Source: Myxococcales bacterium
GTDB lineage: Bacteria > Myxococcota_A > UBA9160 > UBA4427
Length of the DNA: 64,000 nt
NCBI GenBank assembly: GCA_012960035.1
Contig: DUBZ01000124.1
Location: 124,001-188,000, forward strand
Direction of reading: 5' to 3'
Shown: piece after piece, positions 34,736-42,075 of the stretch
Position numbering within the stretch: the first letter of the stretch is position 1
Layout of the letters: the number at the start of each line of letters is the position of its first letter
Translations under genes and position numbers: made by a program
The notes under the pieces: generated by a model
What the model was told of the DNA's origin: nothing
Seen by the model: only the letters and a program-made list of their open reading frames with translations
Databases searched by the model: none

Positions 34736-35028
34736 AGTTTCAATGCTTTGGCGCGACAAGAAATTTTGCCTCTCTCCGCGACTCAGCAGCGTACTCGCAA
34801 CTAGCATCCAGAGAGGGTCGATTTCAAAACAGAATTCGTCTAGAACCCGAGCACATGTGTGCGCAGACGGGTGCCCTTCGATGCAGCCGTGCGAGCGATT
34901 CCCGCTGGCGATCGTGGATCACCACGGAGGGCAGAGGATCCGAGCGATCTCCGCGCCAGACAATTGAGCCCTCGCGCGAGCGACGGCGAGCCTGTGCATG
35001 TAAGTGGGGAGAACTCGGCTGCCTGCGC

Positions 35029-35712
35029 TTACTCGGGCAGACCCGTGAACCGCACCCCAACACCCTCGGGCAGCTTGTGTCGGATATTGATCCCGATCAT
35101 GAGGGCCGTCATTTCTTCGACGATCTTGGCGTTGGACAACAAGCCGCCGTTGATGCCGCGCAGCCCGGGGATCAAGCCGCAAAGCCCCATCACCGTCTCG
35201 CGTGCTTTTTTCTTGCCGGACACCACGATGTCGCAGTCCACTTCGTTTTCGAGGTCCCGCAGGCGGTGGGCCGAAACGTTCTGAAAAGCGCTCACAACTT
35301 CGACGCCGTCGGGCACGAGCGATGCCACCATCTCAGCACACGACCCCTGCCAAATGCCCAGCGTGCGCACCGCGCCGTCTCCGACCGCGGTCGCGAGTGG
35401 AACCGCCATCGACACCAGGATCTGTCCCTCGCGGAGTGACGTCTTGATGCCCTTCACCGTGCCCGCGGTGTGTTCGAACGGGACGGAAATGATCACGACA
35501 CCCGCCTGGGCGGTGGCCTCTTCGTTGCCGCAGCCCGAAACCCTTGCCCCGGGCACCGTTGCGGCGACTTCCTCGGCGGCGGTCACCGCGCGCTCGGCTT
35601 TGCGCGAGCCGATGATGACGGTGCGACCCGCCTTGGCGAAACGGAATGCGAGGCCGAGGCCTTGGTCCCCGGTCCCACCCAAAATTGCGATTGCGTCGTT
35701 TTGTTCAGTCAT
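35029..35712 (-). CDS. npdG: F420-dependent NADP reductase family protein
   Basis: Rossmann-fold oxidoreductase (227 aa) resembling NpdG, which exchanges hydride between NADPH and coenzyme F420. It begins IAILGGTGDQGLGLA, with GSRK after strand 2 (a basic residue for the NADPH 2'-phosphate). Later blocks VVSAFQNVSAHRLRDL, EVDCDIVVSG, GLRGINGGLLSNAKIVEEMTAL and IGINIRHK follow the NpdG pattern closely. The open frame extends upstream to 36117 but that part is antisense to the next gene; the ATG at 35712 fits the family start. It is divergent from the HisN-like gene with 118 bp between. No F420 biosynthesis gene is in view, so cofactor use is inferred. Confidence 0.8.
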   Translation of the reverse strand: MTEQNDAIAILGGTGDQGLGLAFRFAKAGRTVIIGSRKAERAVTAAEEVAATVPGARVSGCGNEEATAQAGVVIISVPFEHTAGTVKGIKTSLREGQILVSMAVPLATAVGDGAVRTLGIWQGSCAEMVASLVPDGVEVVSAFQNVSAHRLRDLENEVDCDIVVSGKKKARETVMGLCGLIPGLRGINGGLLSNAKIVEEMTALMIGINIRHKLPEGVGVRFTGLPE

Positions 35713-35830
35713 GGGCGCGCAGACTAGCTTGCTCGTTGCGCGCTTGCTGCCACCGCGACACTCGTATTTCGTCGACCCCGCAGAACCGGGTTCCGAGGCA
35801 CGACTGCCGGCTCGTGTTAGACTACGCCGC

Positions 35831-36592
35831 GTGAACCCCCAAACCCTCCAGAAAGCGGCCCTCACGGCCTGCCGCGCGAGTGACGCTGCGCGCAAAGAAA
35901 TCTTGCCTCGCTTCCGGAGCGTCTCCGTTGAGCACAAGGCCGACGGTTCGCCAGTGACCGAAGCCGACCTCGCCGCCGAAAAGGCGATGCGCGAAGTCCT
36001 GCGCACGGATTTTCCGGAGTTCGGAATCTTGGGGGAAGAGTTCGGCGTGGAAGGCTCGGGGAGCGTGCAGTGGATCATCGACCCCATTGATGGGACGATC
36101 GCCTTTTCCCGAGGCATCCCCCTCTACTCAACCATCATCGCCTTGGTAGAAGACGGTGAGCCCGTCCTCGGTCTGATCGACCTGCCCGCCCTGGACGAGC
36201 GAATCCTCGGCTGGAAAGGCGGAGGCTGCAGGCGCAACGACAAACCGATCCAGGTTTCGAGCGAAAGCAAGCTTGAGCGCGCCGTGATCTCGCACGGCGA
36301 CCCATACTGCTTTGACAACGCCGGAGAACGGGACGCTTTTTCGCGAATGGCGCGGGAAATTCCGATGCTCCGGGGTTATACAGATGCCTTCGGCCACGCC
36401 CAGGTTCTCGCCGGGGGCGTCGACGCCATGGTGGACATGGACTGCAACCCTTGGGACGTGGCCGCCACTCAAATACTCATTCCTGAAGCGGGCGGACGCT
36501 GTGTCACCCGCGAACGACCAGGCGACAAAATCGACCTGGTATTCGGCAGCCCAGCGCTCGTCGACCAACTAACGGACTACCTGAAAAAATGA
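35831..36592 (+). CDS. HisN-like histidinol-phosphatase / inositol monophosphatase family
   Basis: IMPase-superfamily phosphatase (253 aa) with all three metal motifs: GEEFG, DPIDGTIAFSRG and NPWDVAATQILIPEAGG. The pattern GYTDAFGHAQVLAGGVDAMVD is typical of HisN-type histidinol-phosphatases. Substrate is not provable from sequence alone. The start is the GTG at 35831; the upstream open frame to 35354 is antisense to npdG. Its TGA overlaps the ATG of the acyl-CoA dehydrogenase (ATGA), so the two are translationally coupled although no metabolic link is obvious. Confidence 0.85.
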   Translation: MNPQTLQKAALTACRASDAARKEILPRFRSVSVEHKADGSPVTEADLAAEKAMREVLRTDFPEFGILGEEFGVEGSGSVQWIIDPIDGTIAFSRGIPLYSTIIALVEDGEPVLGLIDLPALDERILGWKGGGCRRNDKPIQVSSESKLERAVISHGDPYCFDNAGERDAFSRMAREIPMLRGYTDAFGHAQVLAGGVDAMVDMDCNPWDVAATQILIPEAGGRCVTRERPGDKIDLVFGSPALVDQLTDYLKK

Positions 36593-38253
36593 CCGAAATC
36601 TCCGCTACCGCTCAACCCACCCTCGACGAAGCCAAGCAGCTGGTCGCCGCCATGACGACCCTGCTCGAAGAAGCCGTCGGCCGCGCCCGTGAAATCACCG
36701 AGCGCGGCAAGACGATCGACGACAACCAGGTGCTGACGTCCCGCATCTCGTATGCATCGACCGAGACGATTGCCGCGCACCAGGTTCTTGTGGACTTCGA
36801 CGAACTCGCTGCGGCGGGCAAGGCAACACCCGAGTACGAACGCCTCGCGGTTGCCGCAGTCGGAGAACTCGCGAATCCCTTTTACGCACGCCTCGGTGCT
36901 GCTGCGGTTGACCTCGGTCTCGACGACGCTGCGCTTGATGCGCTCTATCCCGTTAGCGCCCGTGCTATCGCACGCCGGGCTTCGAGCCAGTCGGTGATGC
37001 GCAACATTGGCCGAACGGTTTGCGAAACCAAGGGCTCAAACGACCTGCCCATCGACGAACTTCACGAACAAGTGCGAGGCCAGGTGCGTGAGTTTGCGGC
37101 GAACGAAGTGATGCCGCGCGCAGAGCACATCCACCGCACCGACGATCTCGTGCCCGAGGAATTGATCGACGGCATGGCGGAACTCGGCTTCTTTGGTCTT
37201 TCGATCCCCGAAGAATACGGCGGCATCGAGATGGGCAATCTCGCGATGATCCTGACCACCGAAGAACTCTCCCGTGCCTCATTGGCGGGCGCCGGTTCGC
37301 TAATCACCCGCCCGGAGATTCTCGCCAAGGCGTTGCTCGGCGGCGGGACCGCCGAACAGAAGAGCCACTGGCTTCCCCAGCTCGCGTCGGGGGAGACGAT
37401 GGTCGGCATCTCGGTCACCGAGCCCGACTACGGCAGCGACGTGGCCTCGATCAAGTGCCGCGCAGACAAGGGCACGGTCGACGGCGTAGAGGGCTGGCTC
37501 ATCAACGGCGCAAAGGCATGGTGCACGTTCGCCGGCCGCGCGAACGTTTTGGCACTCCTCGCCCGAACGGATCCGGACATTTCGAAGGGCCAGAAGGGGC
37601 TGTCACTGTTTATCGTGCCCAAGGAGTCGAGCCGCGACCACGAATTCGACTTCGTGCAGCCCGGCGGTGGGCGCCTTTCCGGCAAGGCCGACGCGACACC
37701 CGGCTACCGCGGCATGCACTCCTACACGGTGATGCTCGAGAACTACTTCGTTCCCATTGAAAACATCGTGGGGGGCGAAGAGGGTCTCGGACGCGGCTTC
37801 TACCTGCAGATGGCTGGCTTCGCAGCAGGTCGCTTGCAGACCGCGGGCCGCGCATGCGGAGTCGGACAAGGCGCGCTTGAGGAAACCGCGAAGTACGTCG
37901 TCGACCGCAGTCAGTTCAATCAACCCATCTCCGAGTTTCAGCTGACCCAGTTCAACTTGGGCCGCATGGCGGCGAAGATCGCAGGGGCACGGGCTATCAC
38001 GTACGCGGCAGCTCGCGCTTATGACGTAGATCCGCGCGGTGCGTCGACCTTGGCTTCCCAGGCGAAGCTTCTGGCTTGCGACGTGGCCGTCGACGTGACT
38101 CGCGAAGGCCAGGTGCTTCACGGCGGTTGGGGTTACGCCGAGGAATACCCGATCAGCCGCTACACGGTCGACGCGACCGTGCTCCCAATCTTCGAGGGCG
38201 TGAAGCCAATCCTCGAACTCAAGGTGATTGGGCGCGCGATTCTCGCGGGATAA
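36589..38253 (+). CDS. Acyl-CoA dehydrogenase with N-terminal helical extension
   Basis: FAD enzyme (554 aa) that introduces an alpha-beta double bond into acyl-CoA and passes electrons to ETF. The first ~160 residues are a helical, Ala/Glu-rich extension not found in standard ~380-aa members. The dehydrogenase core has FFGLSIPEEYGGIEM, VGISVTEPDYGSDVAS, INGAKAWCTFAG, FVPIENIVGGEEGLGRGF, SQFNQPISEFQ and HGGWGYAEEYPISRY. The PIFEGV segment holds a Glu where the catalytic base of several family members lies. Chain length and type of substrate are unknown. The ETF-QO at 26116 is a plausible downstream electron acceptor. Confidence 0.9.
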   Translation: MTEISATAQPTLDEAKQLVAAMTTLLEEAVGRAREITERGKTIDDNQVLTSRISYASTETIAAHQVLVDFDELAAAGKATPEYERLAVAAVGELANPFYARLGAAAVDLGLDDAALDALYPVSARAIARRASSQSVMRNIGRTVCETKGSNDLPIDELHEQVRGQVREFAANEVMPRAEHIHRTDDLVPEELIDGMAELGFFGLSIPEEYGGIEMGNLAMILTTEELSRASLAGAGSLITRPEILAKALLGGGTAEQKSHWLPQLASGETMVGISVTEPDYGSDVASIKCRADKGTVDGVEGWLINGAKAWCTFAGRANVLALLARTDPDISKGQKGLSLFIVPKESSRDHEFDFVQPGGGRLSGKADATPGYRGMHSYTVMLENYFVPIENIVGGEEGLGRGFYLQMAGFAAGRLQTAGRACGVGQGALEETAKYVVDRSQFNQPISEFQLTQFNLGRMAAKIAGARAITYAAARAYDVDPRGASTLASQAKLLACDVAVDVTREGQVLHGGWGYAEEYPISRYTVDATVLPIFEGVKPILELKVIGRAILAG

Positions 38254-38266
38254 GAGAACCAAACCC

Positions 38267-38299
38267 GAAGCCGGACGCCGGCGCTTCGCGTCCGGCTTC
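38267..38299. terminator. Hairpin between convergent acyl-CoA dehydrogenase and apeB genes
   Basis: Perfect 12-bp stem GAAGCCGGACGC / GCGTCCGGCTTC with a 9-nt loop. There is no T run on the plus side, so it may be a bidirectional mRNA-end structure rather than a classic intrinsic terminator. Confidence 0.6.
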
Positions 38300-38323
38300 G
38301 GCTCGGTACTTCGAACCCGCGCG

Positions 38324-39622
38324 TTAGCTCAAAAACGCGCAGAGCACGTCGACCATCGGCTGGACGTCGCTTGCGCCCGCCATCTCTCTGCATGAATGCA
38401 TCGAGAGCATGGGATTGCCGACGTCGATCGCCCGCACGCCAAGGCGCGCAGCCATAATGGGACCGATGGTTGAACCGCATCTGATGTCGCTGCGACTCAC
38501 GAAGTACTGCGGCTCGATCCCCTTTTCCTGACACAGCGAAACGAACATGCCCGACGTCACGGCATCCGTCGCGTAAGACTGATTGCTGTTGACCTTGATC
38601 ACCGGCCCTTTCCCAATCACCGGGCGGTGACTGGCCTCGTGCTTCTCGGCATAGTTCGGGTGAACCGCGTGGGCCATGTCGGCAGAAACCAAGATCGAGT
38701 TCGCGAGCGCGCGCTTGTGTCCTTGGGGCTCGCCGACGTTCACGCTCGCGGAAACGCGTTCGAGGGTGTCGGCCAAAATCGAACCCGCGGCCCCCGTCGC
38801 GCTGCGGCTCCCCACTTCTTCATGATCGTACAAAGCCACGACCCGAGTAAATTGCGGGAGGTTGTCGTCGTCGCTCAAAATCAATGCCTCGACCGCAGCG
38901 TGACACGACGCGAGGTTGTCGAGACGCGCCGCGTGAATGAATTCGCCGCGCGCACCGCTCACACTCGCGGGTTGGGTGTCGTAGGCCATGAGTTCGAACG
39001 CGAAAATCTCGTCTGAGCCCACATCGGCAATTTCCTGCGCGCGGAGTTCGGTCGCCACGAGTTCGCGCAATTTCGGACCCCCTTCGAGGCCGGACACCGG
39101 CACGAGGTGACGTTGCTCGTTGAGCTTCATGCCTTCGCTTCGAACTTCGGGCTGCAAGTGAATCGCAAGATTGGGGACGCGCAGCAGGGGACGCGCGAAA
39201 TCGAGAAGAACAACGCGAGGGCCGTCCGGACCGGGAATCGTGATGCGCCCCGCGAGCGAAAGGTCGCGGTCAAGCCAGGTCGGGAGAAGCACGCCGCCAT
39301 AAACTTCAACGGCAAGCTGGTTGTAACCGTGAGCCGTCACGTCGGACACCGGCTTCACCCGCAGGTTCGGCGAGTCGGTGTGCGCGCCAATGATCCGGTA
39401 ACCACCCTTGGCCGGCATCGCCTCGCCGACGTGAAAGGCAATGACGCTGCCTTCGCCGCGCACGATGTACGCCTTGCTTCCCGGCGCGAGTTCCCAAACG
39501 TCCACTTCGTTGATGCGGGTGTAGTCGGCGGCGCGAAGTCTTCGCTCCGCTTCGCTCACCGCGTGGTAGGGCGACGGGGATCGGTCAATAAACGCAAGCA
39601 AATCGGCTACGAGATCTTTCAT
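38324..39622 (-). CDS. apeB: M18-family aminopeptidase
   Basis: Cytosolic dodecameric zinc aminopeptidase (432 aa) of the aspartyl aminopeptidase family. N-terminal FIDRSPSPYHAV is diagnostic. Zinc ligands are visible in IIGAHTDSPNLRVKP (His81), HAARLDNLASCHA and LYDHEEVGSRS. KHEASHRPVIGKGPVIKVN and SDIRCGSTIGPI follow. The substrate preference (acidic N-termini or others) is not inferable. The gene could help clear peptides released by the proteasome, but no linkage shows this. Confidence 0.93.
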   Translation of the reverse strand: MKDLVADLLAFIDRSPSPYHAVSEAERRLRAADYTRINEVDVWELAPGSKAYIVRGEGSVIAFHVGEAMPAKGGYRIIGAHTDSPNLRVKPVSDVTAHGYNQLAVEVYGGVLLPTWLDRDLSLAGRITIPGPDGPRVVLLDFARPLLRVPNLAIHLQPEVRSEGMKLNEQRHLVPVSGLEGGPKLRELVATELRAQEIADVGSDEIFAFELMAYDTQPASVSGARGEFIHAARLDNLASCHAAVEALILSDDDNLPQFTRVVALYDHEEVGSRSATGAAGSILADTLERVSASVNVGEPQGHKRALANSILVSADMAHAVHPNYAEKHEASHRPVIGKGPVIKVNSNQSYATDAVTSGMFVSLCQEKGIEPQYFVSRSDIRCGSTIGPIMAARLGVRAIDVGNPMLSMHSCREMAGASDVQPMVDVLCAFLS

Positions 39623-39635
39623 GCAGGTAGCATAG

Positions 39636-39801
39636 CTAGGAGTCTGCGCGGCAGAAGGCGCACGCGCCCAAACGCGGATCCAATGCCGCTGGCTGCGTTG
39701 CGAAAGCTAGCTGTAGCCAGCTAGAGCGGTGCTTTCGCGCCTTGCCATCGACATTGTCTCCACATCGGGTCACGCACACCTTCCACCGCGCAGACTCCTA
39801 G
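39636..39801. repeat. Widely spaced 16-bp perfect inverted repeat with CTAG ends
   Basis: CTAGGAGTCTGCGCGG (39636-39651) and its exact complement CCGCGCAGACTCCTAG (39786-39801) flank 134 bp between divergent apeB and surE. The segment after the left arm (CAGAAGGCGC) recurs after the left arm of the element at 41323. Inside are further CTAG-bearing palindromes near 39700-39740 (GCGAAAGC...GCTTTCGC). Confidence 0.75.
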
Positions 39802-39855
39802 GCTTGATTCAAGCTGCGCGCGCTTGGGCAATCTTCGGGCGCTACGCTCGCGCCC

Positions 39856-40662
39856 ATGACGACACTTCTGGTCACAAACGACGACGGAGTCACTTCCCCC
39901 GCACTGGTCCCCCTGATCGACGCACTGAGCGCACTGCCCGAAGTTTCTCGCGTAAACGCTCTCGTCCCCGACCGCGAGCGCAGTTGGATTTCAAAATCCA
40001 TAAGTCGGTTTGAAGACATCACCATTGCCGAGCGTGTCGCCGAAACGGGCGCCCCCAAGATCATGACGGCATCCGGGACACCCGCCGACTGCACCAACCT
40101 CGGTGTGCACCGGGTGTTCGATCAAAAACCGGACCTCGTCGTTTCGGGGATCAACATCGGTCTCAACCACGGTCTCGCATTTTTGATGAGCAGCGGCACG
40201 GTCGGCGCCGCGTTGGAAGGCGTGGTTGCCGGCCTGCCCGCGGTCGCGTTTTCTGTGGGTGTTCAAGGTGGCCACGGAACTTGGGTCGAGCACGCGCTTT
40301 CGGATGCAGGCGCGGATATTTGGAAAAACGCGGCAACCGTCGCGGCCGACATCGTGTCGACGGTGCTCGCGCACGGACTCCCGGGAGACATCGACCTACT
40401 GAACGTGAATTTCCCGGCGGACGTAACCCTCGACACGCCGCGACTCGTCACCGAAGTTGCGCGGGTTGGATACGACGGCTTGTTTTCGTCGCAAGACGGC
40501 GAACGCTATGTCTTCAAATACGAGGGGCTCAAGGAACGCCAGCCCATTCGCGTCCCGACAGATCACGAAGTCTTGCACGACGGAAAGGTTTCGATCACGC
40601 CGCTTCGCCTGCCCCATGCGACTGCGATCGACGCGAAGCTAAGCGCGGCACTCGTCGGTTAA
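39856..40662 (+). CDS. surE: 5'/3'-nucleotidase SurE
   Basis: Metal-dependent phosphatase (268 aa) of the survival protein SurE family, acting on nucleoside monophosphates. It starts with LLVTNDDGVTSPAL (metal-binding DD), followed by LVPDRERSW, ASGTPADCTNLGVH, VVSGINIGLNHG and SSGTVGAALEG. It appears monocistronic, divergent from apeB. In many proteobacteria surE is next to pcm or nlpD; neither is here. Confidence 0.92.
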   Translation: MTTLLVTNDDGVTSPALVPLIDALSALPEVSRVNALVPDRERSWISKSISRFEDITIAERVAETGAPKIMTASGTPADCTNLGVHRVFDQKPDLVVSGINIGLNHGLAFLMSSGTVGAALEGVVAGLPAVAFSVGVQGGHGTWVEHALSDAGADIWKNAATVAADIVSTVLAHGLPGDIDLLNVNFPADVTLDTPRLVTEVARVGYDGLFSSQDGERYVFKYEGLKERQPIRVPTDHEVLHDGKVSITPLRLPHATAIDAKLSAALVG

Positions 40663-40693
40663 GCGGGCTGGGCAAAGCGCGTTCGAGTCGCGC

Positions 40694-41059
40694 TTAGAAC
40701 TTCAGCTCCAACATCATGAACGATCGACGTTTGCCAGGGCTCTGCACCTTCACGATCATGTCTTCCTTCATGACTTCAACCTCGTGTCGAAAACTCAGTA
40801 ACTTAATGTTGTGATAGCGGGCACGAAGGGGTGTGAGGCCGAGCCCCGTTTGCTCGTCCGCAACCATCCGTTGGCCAGCGTCGCGCGTAACAGCATCTTT
40901 CGCATTTGAATTTTCGTAGGACGTAAGAGAGATGAGTTCCGCAGGCAATTTCTTGGGCGCATCCGCAGCGGCACTCAAGGCGAACCCCAAGCCGAGCGCG
41001 ACTGCAGTCGTCGCAAAAAAGGTGGCTCCAAATTTCGAATGTTTCGTGCGGGTACTCAT
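40694..41059 (-). CDS. Small exported protein, unknown function
   Basis: About 121 aa from the ATG at 41059; earlier ATGs at 41083 and an upstream TTG extend the same frame. The N-terminus is a signal peptide (FGATFFATTAVALGLGFALSAAADA). The mature part is short and basic to neutral, ending in KRRSFMMLELKF, which has alternating hydrophobic residues and a terminal Phe as in outer-membrane beta-strands. I do not recognise the family. It is convergent with surE. Confidence 0.5.
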   Translation of the reverse strand: MSTRTKHSKFGATFFATTAVALGLGFALSAAADAPKKLPAELISLTSYENSNAKDAVTRDAGQRMVADEQTGLGLTPLRARYHNIKLLSFRHEVEVMKEDMIVKVQSPGKRRSFMMLELKF

Positions 41060-41322
41060 GATGAGCAGCTCCGATTTTCCCATCCCACCCCCCAGCACAA
41101 CATTGTCTGGGCAACGTTCCGGACCAATTCAATGCAACAATTGGACCGTGTACCGATTGGCCCATGAACGGCTGCCTGGTCGATTTAGAAGGGTTGTGGT
41201 GGCCCCAAGAGAATTCAATTGCCCATCATGGACACAAAATTCCGCTCGACAGGAAGCAAACTACCCACGCTGCGGTGGGTGCGAGCCGGCAACACGTACG
41301 CGACTCGGGCTCGAACTTCCGC

Positions 41323-41374
41323 CTAGGTGTCTGCGCGGCAGAAGGCGCGCACCCCCTGCCGTGCAGACACCTAG
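41323..41374. repeat. Long CTAG-ended hairpin overlapping the NUDIX gene stop
   Basis: CTAGGTGTCTGC (41323-41334) pairs perfectly with GCAGACACCTAG (41363-41374). After one mismatch the stem continues with CGGCAG/CTGCCG, leaving a 14-nt loop. The TAG stop of the NUDIX gene is in the right arm, as in the element at the nrdJ stop. The left arm plus following bases resemble the left arm at 39636. Confidence 0.85.
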
Positions 41375-41934
41375 CTTTGCGTCAGCAGCGCTCGGGCTTT
41401 GCGGTGCATTCGCACGATGCTCTCGTCTGCTGCGATCGAAGGAATCTCTTCGACGGGAAACCAGCGGAGATCATTTGATTCCGAACTCATGACCAGAGGC
41501 TGGCCCGGTTCTGCGACGAGTAAGTATCGAATGTCGTGGTGCTCGTGTGCGGGATCATTTCTGTGCGGTGGGATCTCGTGGACGTCGACATCGAAAGGAA
41601 GCTCGCTGGCATTCGATTTCACAACGCGAAAGTTCTGCATCCCCGACTCTTCCCGGGCTTCGCGCAAAGAGACGTCCAAAACCTTTGTCTCGCCGTCGGC
41701 ATGACCGCCGAGTTGAAGCCACAGACCAAGCTTTCGATGATGGGTAAGCAAGACTTGGGAATGGTCGTGGGACACGATCCAACTCGACGCGGTGATGTGT
41801 CCCGGCAGACAATCCCGCTCGAAGCAATTTGCATGTCCATCGACCAAGCCGCGAATGCGATCCACACAATCGATCTCGTCTGGATGGTGTTCACGATACC
41901 CTTCGAGAAGTTTGCGCAGAGGATCGCGATGCAT
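41371..41934 (-). CDS. NUDIX hydrolase
   Basis: Pyrophosphohydrolase of nucleoside-diphosphate-linked compounds (187 aa). The Nudix box reads GGHADGETKVLDVSLREAREESGM, which fits GX5EX7REUXEEXGU. Before it are SSWIVSHDHSQVLLTHHRKLGLWLQL in essence, and after it an acidic segment with VDVHEIPPHRND. The ATG at 41934 is preferred over a GTG three codons upstream. The substrate cannot be predicted. It is divergent from glnE. Confidence 0.88.
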   Translation of the reverse strand: MHRDPLRKLLEGYREHHPDEIDCVDRIRGLVDGHANCFERDCLPGHITASSWIVSHDHSQVLLTHHRKLGLWLQLGGHADGETKVLDVSLREAREESGMQNFRVVKSNASELPFDVDVHEIPPHRNDPAHEHHDIRYLLVAEPGQPLVMSSESNDLRWFPVEEIPSIAADESIVRMHRKARALLTQS

Positions 41935-41993
41935 GACGGCCACTCTACGAAACGCCCCGGTGAAATGCTCACTTGTCGCAATTCCGCTCTGCC

Positions 41994-42064
41994 AGCAGGC
42001 TGCGGAAGAAGTCCGGACCGAGCCATGCGCATGGGGACGGGAGTGGGTTCTTCCGCAGCCTGCT
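41994..42064. repeat. 17-bp perfect inverted repeat upstream of glnE
   Basis: AGCAGGCTGCGGAAGAA (41994-42010) and TTCTTCCGCAGCCTGCT (42048-42064) are exact complements with 37 bp between. The right arm ends 11 bp before the glnE start codon and is followed by AG, giving CTAG. A REP-like mobile palindrome or a regulatory stem are both possible. Confidence 0.8.
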
Positions 42065-42075
42065 AGCGTGCGCTC

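Larger units (their letters stand above)
33785..35028. other. Long non-coding region upstream of nrdJ
   Basis: About 1.24 kb between nrdJ and npdG, both on the minus strand. No frame has a recognisable product or good ribosome site. The left two thirds are visibly more AT-rich than the surrounding genes. The right part holds a promoter, inverted repeats and two hairpins, listed separately. Confidence 0.6.

Noticed and set aside
35713..36117. N-terminal 135-codon extension of npdG
   Set aside because: It is antisense to the HisN-like gene and the NpdG fold begins at the ATG 35712.
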